A DNA stretch of 64,000 nucleotides from UBA11891 sp965658355 (GTDB taxonomy: Bacteria > Bacteroidota > Bacteroidia > Flavobacteriales > Flavobacteriaceae): the NCBI GenBank assembly GCA_965658355.1, contig CBFHRX010000005.1, positions 1 through 64,000 on the forward strand. The letters run 5' to 3'. Position numbers and translations under genes: made by a program. The notes under the pieces were generated by a model, which saw only the letters and a program-made list of their open reading frames with translations, did not search any database and was not told where the DNA came from. Below, piece after piece: positions 32,064-41,485 of the stretch (position 1 is its first letter; each line of letters begins with the position of its first letter).

Positions 32064-33020
32064 TTATTTTCGCTGAAGGGCTTTTTTCGCCTTCATCACA
32101 ATGGCGTCTTTGTCTATTCCGTATTTTGCCATTAACTGGTCTGGGGTACCCGATTCACCAAAGGTATCTTGAGTAGCCACCATTTCTTGTGGCACAGGAA
32201 AGTTCGCGGTGAGCGTTCTTGCTACACTCTCTCCTAAGCCTCCGAGGAAATTATGCTCTTCAGCAGTCACAACGCATCCTGTTTTTTGAACGGATTCCAG
32301 GATAAGAGTTTCGTCTAGCGGTTTGATGGTATGGATATTAATCACTTCAGCTGAAATACCCTCTTGCTCCAAAATTTGGGCAGCTTCCAAGGCTTCCCAA
32401 ACCAAATGTCCAGTGGCAATAAGCGTAACATCGTTTCCTGGGCTGAGAAGAATCCCTTTTCCGATCTCAAAAGGAGTTTCTTCATCAGTAGTAAAATTGG
32501 CCACTTTCGGTCTTCCAAACCGTAAATAAACAGGTCCTTGATGCGCAGCAATAGCGATAGTTGCGGCTTTGGTTTGATTGAAGTCACAGGGGTTGATTAC
32601 CGTCATCCCAGGGAGCATTTTCATCAAACCTATATCTTCTAATATTTGATGCGTAGCACCGTCTTCACCGAGTGTAATACCGGCATGAGAAGCACAAATT
32701 TTAACATTTTTTCCAGAATAGGCTATGGATTGTCTAATTTGATCGTACACACGTCCAGTAGAGAAATTTGCAAAGGTCCCAGTAAAGGGAATTTTACCGC
32801 CTATGGTAAGTCCTGCAGCAATTCCCATCATATTTGCTTCTGCAATCCCTACTTGGTAAAAGCGATCTGGATTTTCTGCTATAAACTCATCCATTTTCAG
32901 CGACCCAATTAAATCAGCACATAGGGCCACTACATTTGGATTGCTTCTTCCTAGTTCAGTCAAACCAGCGCCAAAGCCGGATCGTGTGTCTTTATTTCCT
33001 TGATTTGTATACGTTTTCAT
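32064..33020 (-). CDS. Transketolase, C-terminal subunit
   Basis: 318 residues corresponding to the pyrimidine-binding and C-terminal domains of transketolase: RSGFGAGLTELGRSNPNVVA, ADLIGSLKMDEF, RFYQVGIAEANMMGIAAGLT (catalytic Glu), TFANFSTGRVYDQIRQSIAY and HAGITLGEDGATHQ. The N-terminal subunit is encoded 14 nt upstream. The two-polypeptide arrangement occurs in many Bacteroidota. It acts in the non-oxidative pentose phosphate pathway. Confidence 0.93.
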   Translation of the reverse strand: MKTYTNQGNKDTRSGFGAGLTELGRSNPNVVALCADLIGSLKMDEFIAENPDRFYQVGIAEANMMGIAAGLTIGGKIPFTGTFANFSTGRVYDQIRQSIAYSGKNVKICASHAGITLGEDGATHQILEDIGLMKMLPGMTVINPCDFNQTKAATIAIAAHQGPVYLRFGRPKVANFTTDEETPFEIGKGILLSPGNDVTLIATGHLVWEALEAAQILEQEGISAEVINIHTIKPLDETLILESVQKTGCVVTAEEHNFLGGLGESVARTLTANFPVPQEMVATQDTFGESGTPDQLMAKYGIDKDAIVMKAKKALQRK

Positions 33021-33034
33021 TTGCTAATTGTGCT

Positions 33035-33880
33035 TTAATAATCTCCTAGGGTCGCAGGGTTTTGTGAGAGTGCCTCTTCAAGTTGTTCATCATTGGGTGC
33101 CTTTCCATGCCAAGCGTGGGTGTGCATCATAAAATCTACCCCGTTCCCCATTTCGGTTTTCATTAAAATGGCTATTGGCTTTCCATTGCCTAAAAGTGAT
33201 TTTGCATTCCCCAATGTTTCTAAGAGTGCCTGTATAGAATTGCCTTCTTCCAATTCTAAAACAGTCCATCCGAAAGCCTCTAGTTTTTGAGAAACACTCC
33301 CTAGATTTAAGACGTCGTCAGTAGTACCATCAATTTGTTTTCCATTCAAATCAATAGTGGCAATCAAGTTGTCTACTTTTTTGGCGGCAGCATACATAAA
33401 AGCTTCCCAATTTTGACCTTCTTGTAGTTCTCCGTCCCCCATAAGTGCGTATATGGTTTTTGAATCGGCATTCAGCTTTTTGGCCAAAGCCGCTCCAATA
33501 GCTACAGACAGTCCCTGTCCAAGTGATCCAGAAGCAACCCGGATCCCAGGAAGGCCCTCATGCGTTGTTGGGTGTCCTTGCAAACGGGAATCCAGCAATC
33601 GAAAGGTATTAAGCTCTTCTACAGGAAAATAGCCACTTCTGGCTAAGACACTGTAAAAGACAGGTGAAATATGTCCGTTGGACAAAAAGAATAGGTCTTC
33701 ATTGACACCATCCATAGAAAAGGAAGGCTTGTGATCCATGATTTCTTGGTAAAGCGCGACAAAGAATTCAGCACAGCCTAGTGATCCACCAGGGTGTCCG
33801 GAATTAACTTTGTGAACCATTCTTAAAATGTCACGTCTTACTTGCTGTACAAAATTTTCTAACTCTTGAATATCAGGCAT
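33035..33880 (-). CDS. Transketolase, N-terminal subunit
   Basis: 281 residues forming the thiamine-diphosphate PP domain: HKVNSGHPGGSLGCAEFFVA, FFLSNGHISPVFYSVLA, GSLGQGLSVAIGAALA and the cofactor motif GDGELQEGQNWEA...ATIDLNGKQIDG. First gene of the two-gene transketolase operon. It ends in the HGKAPNDEQLEEAL segment at the natural domain border, so it is a genuine split and not a truncation. Confidence 0.93.
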   Translation of the reverse strand: MPDIQELENFVQQVRRDILRMVHKVNSGHPGGSLGCAEFFVALYQEIMDHKPSFSMDGVNEDLFFLSNGHISPVFYSVLARSGYFPVEELNTFRLLDSRLQGHPTTHEGLPGIRVASGSLGQGLSVAIGAALAKKLNADSKTIYALMGDGELQEGQNWEAFMYAAAKKVDNLIATIDLNGKQIDGTTDDVLNLGSVSQKLEAFGWTVLELEEGNSIQALLETLGNAKSLLGNGKPIAILMKTEMGNGVDFMMHTHAWHGKAPNDEQLEEALSQNPATLGDY

Positions 33881-34005
33881 TGCTACGAACTAAAGTTTGC
33901 GTAAAAGTAGGGCTTGCAATAGGAGTAGCAAAGGAATTGTTTTTCTAATTTATACGATTTTTAACCATATCATTAACAATTGAAGGGTAGCTCCAACAAA
34001 GGTGG

Positions 34006-34013
34006 TATCTTTG
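34006..34013 (+). promoter_or_regulatory. -7 box of tgt
   Basis: TATCTTTG, exact match, 15 nt before the ATG at 34029. It lies inside the longer open frame, which argues against a start at 34002. Confidence 0.5.
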
Positions 34014-34028
34014 GGCCAAGAACAGAAA

Positions 34029-35159
34029 ATGAAATTCAAGCTAGAGACAACAGACCCAAAATCCTACGCACGAGCAGGCCGCATACAAACGGATCACGGA
34101 GCTATTGAGACCCCTATTTTTATGCCAGTAGGAACGGCCGCCACAGTCAAGGGTGTACACCAAAAAGAACTCAAAGAAGTTGTCAATCCAGACATCATAT
34201 TAGGGAATACCTATCATTTGTATTTACGTCCTGGTACCTCAATTCTAGAGCAGGCAGGCGGTTTGCATCAGTTTATGAACTGGGACCGGCCGATATTAAC
34301 CGATTCAGGAGGCTATCAGGTATATTCCTTATCAGCCAATAACAAGATAAAAGAAGAAGGGGTTAAATTTAAATCCCATATCGACGGCTCTTATCATGTA
34401 TTTACTCCCGAGAATGCCATATCAATTCAGCGGAAGATAGGAGCGGATATCATCATGGCTTTTGATGAATGCACCCCTTATCCTTGCGATTATGACTACG
34501 CTAAAACCTCCATGCACAGAACCCACCGTTGGCTAAAACGCTGTATGGAGCAAGATCAAAAAGAGCCGCCTCTCTACGGTTATGAGCAAAGCCTTTTCCC
34601 TATTGTTCAAGGGAGTGTTTATGAAGATTTACGAGAACAATCAGCGGCGTTTATTGCCGCACAGAATGCTCCGGCAAATGCTATTGGAGGTCTGTCGGTC
34701 GGGGAACCAGCCGAGGAAATGTATGCCATGACAGACGTAGTTTGCAAGATATTGCCTACGGACAAACCGCGCTATCTAATGGGGGTTGGAACACCTATTA
34801 ACCTATTGGAAAATATCGCTTTGGGGATTGATATGTTTGATTGTGTAATGCCTACACGCAATGCAAGAAACGGAATGTTGTTTACAGCGGAAGGGATACT
34901 TAATATCAAAAATAAAAAATGGGAAAATGACTTTTCTCCCATCGACAAAGCGGCCTATTGCTTTGTCGATACAGAGTACTCAAAAGCCTATGTGCGGCAT
35001 TTATTTACGGTCAATGAAATGTTGGGCAAACAGATTTGTACCCTCCATAACCTATCCTTTTATTTATGGTTGGTGAGAGAAGCTAGAAAACATATATTAG
35101 CAGGCGATTTCTCAACTTGGAAAACAAAAATGGTTCATCAACTCAGTCAACGACTTTAG
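34029..35159 (+). CDS. tgt: tRNA-guanine transglycosylase
   Basis: 376 residues from ATG 34029 (KFKLETTDPKSYARAGRIQT). Bacterial TGT motifs: ETPIFMPVGTAATVKG, GNTYHLYLRPG, LTDSGGYQVYSL (catalytic-base Asp), ADIIMAFDECTPYP, GGLSVGEP, RYLMGVGTP and FDCVMPTRNARNG (nucleophilic Asp). The usual zinc-site CxC-x2-C region is partly altered: the C-terminal part reads NIKNKKWENDFSPIDKAAYC and KQICTLHNL rather than a full three-Cys set. It inserts preQ1 at tRNA position 34 for queuosine. lptG begins 1 nt after the stop. Confidence 0.95.
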   Translation: MKFKLETTDPKSYARAGRIQTDHGAIETPIFMPVGTAATVKGVHQKELKEVVNPDIILGNTYHLYLRPGTSILEQAGGLHQFMNWDRPILTDSGGYQVYSLSANNKIKEEGVKFKSHIDGSYHVFTPENAISIQRKIGADIIMAFDECTPYPCDYDYAKTSMHRTHRWLKRCMEQDQKEPPLYGYEQSLFPIVQGSVYEDLREQSAAFIAAQNAPANAIGGLSVGEPAEEMYAMTDVVCKILPTDKPRYLMGVGTPINLLENIALGIDMFDCVMPTRNARNGMLFTAEGILNIKNKKWENDFSPIDKAAYCFVDTEYSKAYVRHLFTVNEMLGKQICTLHNLSFYLWLVREARKHILAGDFSTWKTKMVHQLSQRL

Positions 35160-35160
35160 T

Positions 35161-36234
35161 ATGTTTTTGTTGGATCGCTATATTATCAAAAAATACCTCA
35201 GTACATTCTTTGTCATGATTATCCTGTTTATACCCATAGGTATATTGGTTGATATGGCTGAGAAGATTGATAAGTTTAAAGAAAAAGAAGTTCCCTTTTC
35301 GGAGTTGGTCAACTACTATATTGACTTTACCCTGTATTTTTCGAATATGCTTTTTCCTATTTTTTTGTTCTTGGCAGTAATTTGGTTTACCTCAAAAATG
35401 GCCAATAATACAGAAGTAATAGCCATGTTGAGTTCGGGGATTTCGTTTGGACGCTTTTTGCAGCCCTATCTTCTTTCGGCAGCTGTAATTGCATCAGTTG
35501 CCTTTTTAGGCGGAATGTATGTGGTTCCAAAATCCAATGAAGGGTTTAATGAGTTTCACTACAAATACATTAACAAGAAAAAAGCACGCGACACCAAAGA
35601 ACTGTACAAACAGATCAATGAAAATGAATTTATTTATGTGAGCAATTACAATCCTGTTCGAAAGCGTGCCAATAATTTCTCAATCGAGCGGTTTGAAGGC
35701 AATGTCTTGGTTTCTAAATTAACGGCTAACACACTTCGTTGGATTCAACGCGACAGTACGTTTCGTCTTTCTACAGTGGTTGAAAGAAAATTTGAGGGCG
35801 ATACAGAAATCTTGCAAACGGCTACTCGAAAAGACACTCTTTTTGATTTTGCAATTGAGGAACTATCTCCCGTAACCTATAAAGCGGAAACCTTAAATTT
35901 CAGTGAGCTCAATGCTTTTATCGAAAGGGAAAAGTTGAGTGGTTCAAAACTTATTAATGCGCACTTATTGGTGCGACACAAACGTTGGAGCCTACCTCTT
36001 TCAGCCTTTGTTTTGACTGTTATTGCGGTTGCGATGTCTTCTTTCAAGAGAAGAGGAGGGATGGGAGTCAATCTTGCCCTCGGTATTACCCTTGGCTTCC
36101 TGTATATATTCTTCGACAAAATTTTTGGGGTTTTGGTGCTAAAAGCCAATTTCAACCCTATGATTGCAGCTTGGCTTCCTTTGGCTCTCTTTGGTAGTTT
36201 GGCTCTTTATCTCCTTAATTATGCCAAGCGCTAG
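35161..36234 (+). CDS. LptF/LptG family permease
   Basis: 357 residues: N-terminal helices (LDRYIIKKYLSTFFVMIILF), a periplasmic jellyroll at about 120-265 (YVVPKSNEGFNEFHYKYINK... FEGDTEILQTATRK), then three C-terminal helices (RWSLPLSAFVLTVIAVAMSS, GVNLALGITLGFLYIFFDKI). It belongs to the YjgP/YjgQ family that, with LptB, extracts lipopolysaccharide from the inner membrane; LptG is the closer match by the D-R-Y-I-I-K-K-Y start. It lies 1 nt after tgt and overlaps the EamA gene by 14 nt. Confidence 0.88.
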   Translation: MFLLDRYIIKKYLSTFFVMIILFIPIGILVDMAEKIDKFKEKEVPFSELVNYYIDFTLYFSNMLFPIFLFLAVIWFTSKMANNTEVIAMLSSGISFGRFLQPYLLSAAVIASVAFLGGMYVVPKSNEGFNEFHYKYINKKKARDTKELYKQINENEFIYVSNYNPVRKRANNFSIERFEGNVLVSKLTANTLRWIQRDSTFRLSTVVERKFEGDTEILQTATRKDTLFDFAIEELSPVTYKAETLNFSELNAFIEREKLSGSKLINAHLLVRHKRWSLPLSAFVLTVIAVAMSSFKRRGGMGVNLALGITLGFLYIFFDKIFGVLVLKANFNPMIAAWLPLALFGSLALYLLNYAKR

Positions 36235-37114
36235 AAGCAAGAGTTTACTTCACTTTCATTTTATTGTATTTCTATTCAGTTTCACCTCCATTCTAGGAGC
36301 CTTAATTCAACTGGACGCCATCCCTCTTGTTGCCCATCGTATGCTATGGGCCACTGGTTTTATTGGACTTTATATACTGATTCGAAACCCTAAAGATTTT
36401 CTATCCGTTGCCTCCAATTACAAGCTGTTATTTTCGGGTGGCCTTTTCATTGCCTTGCATTGGATGTGCTTTTTTTATGCTGTTAAGGAAGCTGGCGTTT
36501 CTCTAACACTCTCTATGCTTTCTATGGGGGCCTTTTTTACCGCTTTACTAGAACCCTTGTTCTACAAGCGAAAGATCATTTATTATGAGTTGCTATTTGG
36601 TGCCTTGGCTATAGTGGGGTTGTTGTTGATTTTTCAATCCGAATGGGATCAAGCCTGGGGGATGTTTATCGCTTTGTTAGCGACCATTTTAGGTGTGTTT
36701 TTTACATTGGTAAACGGCAAGCTAGCTCAAAAAGTTCCCGCTGCAGCCGTTTCTTTTTACGAGCTTGGTTTTGGAGCTCTTATTACTTGGATAGTAGTTG
36801 GATTCAACGATGAATATACGACTCAGGTCTTTCATTTAGTGCCACAAGATGTCATTCTTTTAGGGATATTAAGTCTTGTGTGTACAGCCTATGCCTTTGT
36901 AGGCTCTGTTCACGTCATGAAAACAATATCTCCCTATTCCGTCATGATTACCATCAATATGGAACCTGTTTATGGGATTTTGCTGTCCGTGCTTATTTTT
37001 GGAGAAAAAGAATACCTAGGAACTCTTTTTTATATAGGGGTTCTTTTGATATTAGTTGCTGTTTTAGGAAATGGCTATTTCAAAATCAAATCCGATAAAG
37101 CACAATCTACATAG
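36221..37114 (+). CDS. EamA/DMT family transporter
   Basis: 297 residues from ATG 36221 (PSARSKSLLHFHFIVFLFSF). Ten hydrophobic segments in two homologous halves typical of the drug/metabolite transporter superfamily: SILGALIQLDAIPLVAHRML, ALHWMCFFYAVKEAGVSLTL in the first, VSFYELGFGALITWIVVG and YSVMITINMEPVYGILLSVL in the second. The start lies within the end of the lptG frame (14 nt overlap). Substrate unknown. Confidence 0.87.
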   Translation: MPSARSKSLLHFHFIVFLFSFTSILGALIQLDAIPLVAHRMLWATGFIGLYILIRNPKDFLSVASNYKLLFSGGLFIALHWMCFFYAVKEAGVSLTLSMLSMGAFFTALLEPLFYKRKIIYYELLFGALAIVGLLLIFQSEWDQAWGMFIALLATILGVFFTLVNGKLAQKVPAAAVSFYELGFGALITWIVVGFNDEYTTQVFHLVPQDVILLGILSLVCTAYAFVGSVHVMKTISPYSVMITINMEPVYGILLSVLIFGEKEYLGTLFYIGVLLILVAVLGNGYFKIKSDKAQST

Positions 37115-37119
37115 TTTAT

Positions 37120-37127
37120 TACATTTG
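37120..37127 (+). promoter_or_regulatory. -7 box of accA
   Basis: TACATTTG, exact match, 18 nt before the ATG at 37146. Confidence 0.5.
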
Positions 37128-37145
37128 TATAACTAGACTATAACA

Positions 37146-38099
37146 ATGGAATATTTAGAATTTGAAGCCCCGATAAAAGTTCTTGTTGATCAAATAGAAA
37201 AATGCAAAGAGCTAGGCGATGAATCTCAGGTAGATGTAACAGAGACCTGTGATAAATTGGAGAAAAAATTAATCGAGACCAAAAAGGAAATTTATGGACG
37301 CTTATCAGCTTGGCAAAAAGTGCAGCTATCACGTCATCCCTCTAGGCCTTATGCGTTAGATTATATCAAAGCTCTTACCGATGATACCTTTATGGAACTT
37401 CATGGCGATCGACAATTCTCTGACGACAAAGCCATGGTAGGGGGACTCGGAAAAATAGGGAAACAGAGTTATATGTTCATCGGAACCCAAAAAGGCTATA
37501 ATACCAAAACCCGACAGTACCGTAATTTTGGAATGGCAAACCCCGAAGGCTATCGAAAAGCCCTGCGCTTGATGAAATCAGCTCATAAATTTCAAGTGCC
37601 CATTGTCTGTCTTATTGATACCCCCGGTGCTTATCCTGGGCTAGAAGCAGAAGAAAGAGGACAAGGTGAAGCCATTGCCCGCAACATCATGGACATGATG
37701 TCTATTCGAGTGCCTATCATTGTTGTTATCATTGGAGAAGGAGCCTCCGGTGGCGCCTTAGGTATTGGTGTTGGCGATCATATATGCATGCTTGAAAACA
37801 CTTGGTATTCGGTTATATCTCCAGAATCATGCTCCTCTATTTTGTGGAGAAGCTGGGAGTATAAAGAGCAAGCGGCAGAGGTGTTAAACCTAACATCTGC
37901 TGACATGCTCAGAGCTAAATTGATCGATAAAATAATTCCTGAACCCTTGGGGGGAGCTCATTTTGATCGGGAAAAAACCTTTGAAACTGTCAAAAAAGAA
38001 ATTCAAGCAGCCTTTCGTAAGTTGTCCAAACTAGAGGACAAACAACGAATTACTGCCAGACGAGAGAAGTTTTATGGAATGGGTGTATATTCCGAATAA
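37146..38099 (+). CDS. accA: Acetyl-CoA carboxylase carboxyltransferase alpha subunit
   Basis: 317 residues, usual length. Seen: DYIKALTDDTFMELHGDRQF, IGTQKGYNTK, NFGMANPEGYRKALRLM, LIDTPGAYPGLEAEERGQGE, GEGASGGALGIGVGD and WYSVISPESCSSILW. This subunit with AccD moves CO2 from biotin to acetyl-CoA in fatty acid synthesis. It has its own -7 box and is 118 nt upstream of dnaB. Confidence 0.97.
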   Translation: MEYLEFEAPIKVLVDQIEKCKELGDESQVDVTETCDKLEKKLIETKKEIYGRLSAWQKVQLSRHPSRPYALDYIKALTDDTFMELHGDRQFSDDKAMVGGLGKIGKQSYMFIGTQKGYNTKTRQYRNFGMANPEGYRKALRLMKSAHKFQVPIVCLIDTPGAYPGLEAEERGQGEAIARNIMDMMSIRVPIIVVIIGEGASGGALGIGVGDHICMLENTWYSVISPESCSSILWRSWEYKEQAAEVLNLTSADMLRAKLIDKIIPEPLGGAHFDREKTFETVKKEIQAAFRKLSKLEDKQRITARREKFYGMGVYSE

Positions 38100-38156
38100 G
38101 AACTTCTTCTACTCTTAACATTTTGAGGGAACTTATTAACAGCCTATTTTAAAAGA

Positions 38157-38172
38157 AAAGAGATATCTCTTT
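38157..38172. promoter_or_regulatory. 16-bp palindrome between accA and dnaB
   Basis: AAAGAGATATCTCTTT is a perfect 16-bp palindrome without loop, 46 nt before the dnaB ATG. It is a candidate operator for dnaB; without a loop or T run it is not a terminator. Confidence 0.4.
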
Positions 38173-38217
38173 CGCTAACTTTATAGCTTATAAGTGCAGT
38201 AAGTTTACTTTTAGCCT

Positions 38218-39756
38218 ATGGAAGAAATCAAATCGTTTGCACAAGCTAATAGAAACTCTGGGAATGTTATTCCTCTGGAAAAAGGAAAAATTCCACCACA
38301 AGCTGTCGATCTAGAAGAGGCCGTTTTAGGTGCTATGCTTATTGATAAAAAAGGGGTTGATGAAGTTATTGATATTCTTCAAGCAGACGCTTTTTACAAA
38401 ACAAGCCATCAATATATTTTTGAATCTATTTTTGAATTATTTGAAGCCTCCGAGCCTGTTGACCTTTTAACAGTTTCCAATAGTCTTCGCAAAAAAGGAA
38501 AATTAGAAACGGTTGGTGGAAATCCTTATTTGGTCCAACTGACTCAGAAAATAGCCAGTTCCGCGCATATTGAATTCCACGCGCGAATAATACTTCAAAA
38601 ATTCATTCAGCGAAGTCTGATAAAAATATCGAGCGAAATTATAGAAAACTCCTACAAAGAGTCAATAGATGTATTTGATCTTTTAGACGAAGCAGAATCA
38701 AAGTTATATGATGTCACCCAGGGGAATATAAAAAAATCATCAGAGACAGCGCAAAGCCTTGTTATTCAGGCCAAGCGACGAATAGAGGATATTTCGAAGC
38801 GGAAAGGCTTAAGTGGGGTTAGCACTGGTTTTGAAAAGTTGGATCAATTGACATCCGGATGGCAGCCCAGTGATCTGATCATTATTGCGGCACGCCCTGG
38901 GATGGGGAAGACCGCATTGACACTCTCTATGGCGCGAAACATAGCTGTTTTAAAAGAAATTCCGGTTGCCTTTTTTTCTCTCGAAATGTCTTCGGTTCAA
39001 TTGATTACACGTTTGATATCTGCTGAAACGGGCTTGTCTTCCGAAAAGTTGCGTACAGGTAAATTGGCGGCACACGAATGGGAGCAACTTAATGTTAAAG
39101 TAGGGGATTTGGAAAAAGCGCCTCTCTATATTGACGACACTCCTTCCTTATCAATTTTTGATTTGCGTGCCAAAGCGCGTCGATTGGCATCACAGCATGG
39201 AATAAAACTTATTATCATCGACTACCTTCAATTGATGACCGCTGCGACCAATAACAAGACGGGAAATAGAGAGCAAGAAATCTCTACCATTTCTAGAAAC
39301 CTAAAAGCCCTAGCGAAGGAATTGGATATTCCTGTTATAGCTCTATCGCAACTCTCGCGTGCCGTGGAAACTAGAGGAGGGACGAAACGTCCTTTGCTTT
39401 CTGACTTGAGAGAATCAGGGGCTATTGAACAAGACGCTGATATTGTCTCCTTTATATACAGACCAGAGTATTATGGCATTGACGAATGGGATGATGAAGA
39501 AAGAAGTCCTTCAGAAGGGCAAGCAGAATTTATTGTCGCCAAGCACCGAAACGGTGGCCTGGACAATATCAGGATGAAATTCATTGGGCATCTCGGTAAA
39601 TTTGAAGATCTAGAACAGTTTGATAGTTCGTATGAATTCCCTTCAAAAATGAATGCTACATTGGGGCAAGAGCCTACTATTGACCCTCAAAATTTCGCGA
39701 GCCCGGACCAAGCTTTTGGGCTTGAATCAGAAGATCCAGACGACGCTCCTTTCTAG
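38218..39756 (+). CDS. dnaB: Replicative DNA helicase
   Basis: 512 residues. N-terminal primase-interacting domain (PPQAVDLEEAVLGAMLIDKK), linker helix, RecA-like ATPase with Walker A AARPGMGKTAL (about 222-232), Walker B IKLIIIDYLQLM, and LSQLSRAVETRGGTKRPLLSDLRESGAIEQDADIV split by normal spacing, including the arginine finger region. C terminus acidic (ESEDPDDAPF). No intein. It unwinds DNA at the fork as a hexamer. The TAG interlocks with the stop of the convergent HAD gene by 4 nt. Confidence 0.97.
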   Translation: MEEIKSFAQANRNSGNVIPLEKGKIPPQAVDLEEAVLGAMLIDKKGVDEVIDILQADAFYKTSHQYIFESIFELFEASEPVDLLTVSNSLRKKGKLETVGGNPYLVQLTQKIASSAHIEFHARIILQKFIQRSLIKISSEIIENSYKESIDVFDLLDEAESKLYDVTQGNIKKSSETAQSLVIQAKRRIEDISKRKGLSGVSTGFEKLDQLTSGWQPSDLIIIAARPGMGKTALTLSMARNIAVLKEIPVAFFSLEMSSVQLITRLISAETGLSSEKLRTGKLAAHEWEQLNVKVGDLEKAPLYIDDTPSLSIFDLRAKARRLASQHGIKLIIIDYLQLMTAATNNKTGNREQEISTISRNLKALAKELDIPVIALSQLSRAVETRGGTKRPLLSDLRESGAIEQDADIVSFIYRPEYYGIDEWDDEERSPSEGQAEFIVAKHRNGGLDNIRMKFIGHLGKFEDLEQFDSSYEFPSKMNATLGQEPTIDPQNFASPDQAFGLESEDPDDAPF

Positions 39757-40367
39757 AGAATCCCTCTTTCTTGTAAGTCTTTTTCGAGAAGAGAAGCTTT
39801 TTTAAAATGATGTGTTTGTATGCCCAGGGCCTTGGCGCCTTCAATATTTCTAGCATTATCATCTATAAAAAGACATGCTTCAGCAGTTAGCTGATAGCGG
39901 TCTAATGTCAATGTATAGATTTCAGCAAAAGGCTTCCTCATTTTTTCTGTACCCGAAACCACGATTCCCTCAAACCAATGAAGAAATTCAAATCTTTCCA
40001 ATGCGACAGGAAAAGTTTCAGCACTCCAATTCGTCAAGGCAATCACTTTGTAGTGGGGGTCATCTACTAATTTTTTCAAGAGTGGAACCGTCTCTTCGAT
40101 AGCACCTCCTAGCATTTCCTCCCAGCGGCCGTAGTACATTCGTATCCATTCTTCATACTGGGGAAAGAGTTTCACCCGATCTTCAGTGGCCTGGGCAAGG
40201 GGATAGCCAGCATCTTGATTTTCATTCCAATCCATGGTACATATTTCGGAAAAAAACCAGTCCATTTTTTTACGATCTCCTTTAAAAACGTCTAAGTATA
40301 CATATTCGGGCTTCCAGTCAATGAGTACGTTCCCCAGGTCGAAAATGATGGTGTTAATTGAGTTCAT
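39753..40367 (-). CDS. HAD superfamily phosphatase
   Basis: 204 residues from ATG 40367 (NSINTIIFDLGNVLIDWKPE); an ATG six codons upstream is also open. Motif I FDLGNVLIDW carries the nucleophilic Asp, but the usual second Asp (DxD) is replaced: D-L-G. Motif II ALTNWS, Lys region RKPFAEIY and motif IV FIDDNARNIEGA are present. This resembles the YihX/epoxide-hydrolase-like HAD group. It overlaps the end of prfB by 14 nt, so translation is coupled. Confidence 0.87.
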   Translation of the reverse strand: MNSINTIIFDLGNVLIDWKPEYVYLDVFKGDRKKMDWFFSEICTMDWNENQDAGYPLAQATEDRVKLFPQYEEWIRMYYGRWEEMLGGAIEETVPLLKKLVDDPHYKVIALTNWSAETFPVALERFEFLHWFEGIVVSGTEKMRKPFAEIYTLTLDRYQLTAEACLFIDDNARNIEGAKALGIQTHHFKKASLLEKDLQERGIL

Positions 40368-41461
40368 CTGAATTTGATTGTCCATTATACATTAAATATC
40401 CTTTTAAGAAAGAATCGAGTTGTCCGTTCATGACGCCATCAACGTCGGCAGTCTCAACTTGTGATCGAACGTCTTTGACAAGTTTATAGGGATGCATCAC
40501 ATAGTTTCGGATTTGGGATCCCCATTCGATTTTTTTCTTGGAAGCTTCAATTTCATTTCGTGCCGCTCTTTTCTTTTCCATTTCAAGTTCATACAACTGT
40601 GATTTTAACAATTGCATGGCTTTGTTTTTATTTTCCAACTGCGAACGTGTTTCAGAGTTTTCAATCATAATTCCAGTAGGGTGGTGTCGCAGTCGAACAG
40701 CCGTTTCAACTTTGTTGACATTTTGACCTCCAGCACCACTAGCACGCATGGTCTCCCAACTTATTTCGGAGGAGTTTACTTGAATTTCGATACTGTTATC
40801 AACGAGTGGGTATACATAAACGGAAGCAAAAGAAGTATGGCGTTTTGCATTGGAGTCGAAAGGCGAAATACGCACGAGTCTATGTACGCCATTTTCACCT
40901 TTTAACCACCCAAAACCATAGTCTCCTTGAAATTCTATTGTCACCGTTTTAATCCCGGCAACATCCCCTGCTTGATGGTTGAGCTCGCGCACCTTAAAAC
41001 CGTTTTTCTCGCCCCACATCAAGTACATTCGCATTAGCATCGCAGCCCAGTCACAGCTTTCTGTTCCTCCAGCACCCGCAGTAATTTGAACCACTGCATC
41101 CAAGGAGTCACTTTCGTCCGAGAGCATGTTTCTGAATTCGAGGGCTTCTAAAGCCTCCGTAAGTTGTTTATAAAGAGTCTCGATTTCTGTTTCTGAGGCT
41201 TCTCCTTCTTTATAAAAATCAAGAAGTACCTCTAAATCTTCTAGTTGCGATTGAATACCGTCATAGTCTTGCACCCACTTTTTTAGTGACCGTAAGGCTT
41301 TCATATGTTTTTCAGCTTCTTCTGGTTTGTTCCAGAAGTCGGGTTCTAAAGTTTTCTCTTCCTGATTGCTGATTTCGATTCGTTTGGCATCAATGTCAAA
41401 GATACCTCCTTAACGCACCCAGGCGCTCCACTAAAGACTTAAATTGATCATTCTGTACCAT
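40354..41461 (-). CDS. prfB: Peptide chain release factor 2 with programmed +1 frameshift
   Basis: 368 residues in two frames. Frame 0 starts at ATG 41461 (MVQNDQFKSLVERLGALRRY L) and stops at TGA 41398-41396; skipping one T continues as DIDAKRIEISNQEEKTLEPD into the long frame that ends at 40354. RF2 marks: stop-reading SPF (RISPFDSNAKRH) and the GGQ loop (RASGAGGQNVNKVETAVRLR). It releases chains at UGA and UAA, and low RF2 raises frameshifting at its own UGA. A frame read only from the long frame would lack the first 50 or so residues. A -7 box lies 15 nt before the ATG. Confidence 0.96.
41395..41410 (-). promoter_or_regulatory. prfB recoding site
   Basis: On the minus strand: AGGAGG TAT CTT TGA C. 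This is the RF2 frameshift cassette, with a Shine-Dalgarno-like AGGAGG placed 3 nt before the slippery CTT and the in-frame UGA followed by C, the poorest termination context. E. coli has AGGGGG in the same place. Confidence 0.93.
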
Positions 41462-41476
41462 TGAAATTGTTTTGAG

Positions 41477-41484
41477 CAAACATA
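41477..41484 (-). promoter_or_regulatory. -7 box of prfB
   Basis: TATGTTTG on the minus strand, exact TAnnTTTG, 15 nt before the frame-0 ATG at 41461, supporting that start. Confidence 0.5.
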
Positions 41485-41485
41485 A

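Noticed and set aside
32064..33880. Frameshifted transketolase
   Set aside because: Both parts have proper starts and stops at domain borders, and two-gene transketolases are normal in this phylum.
34002..34028. Upstream start for tgt
   Set aside because: The segment contains the exact -7 box at 34006-34013; the family N terminus begins at ATG 34029.
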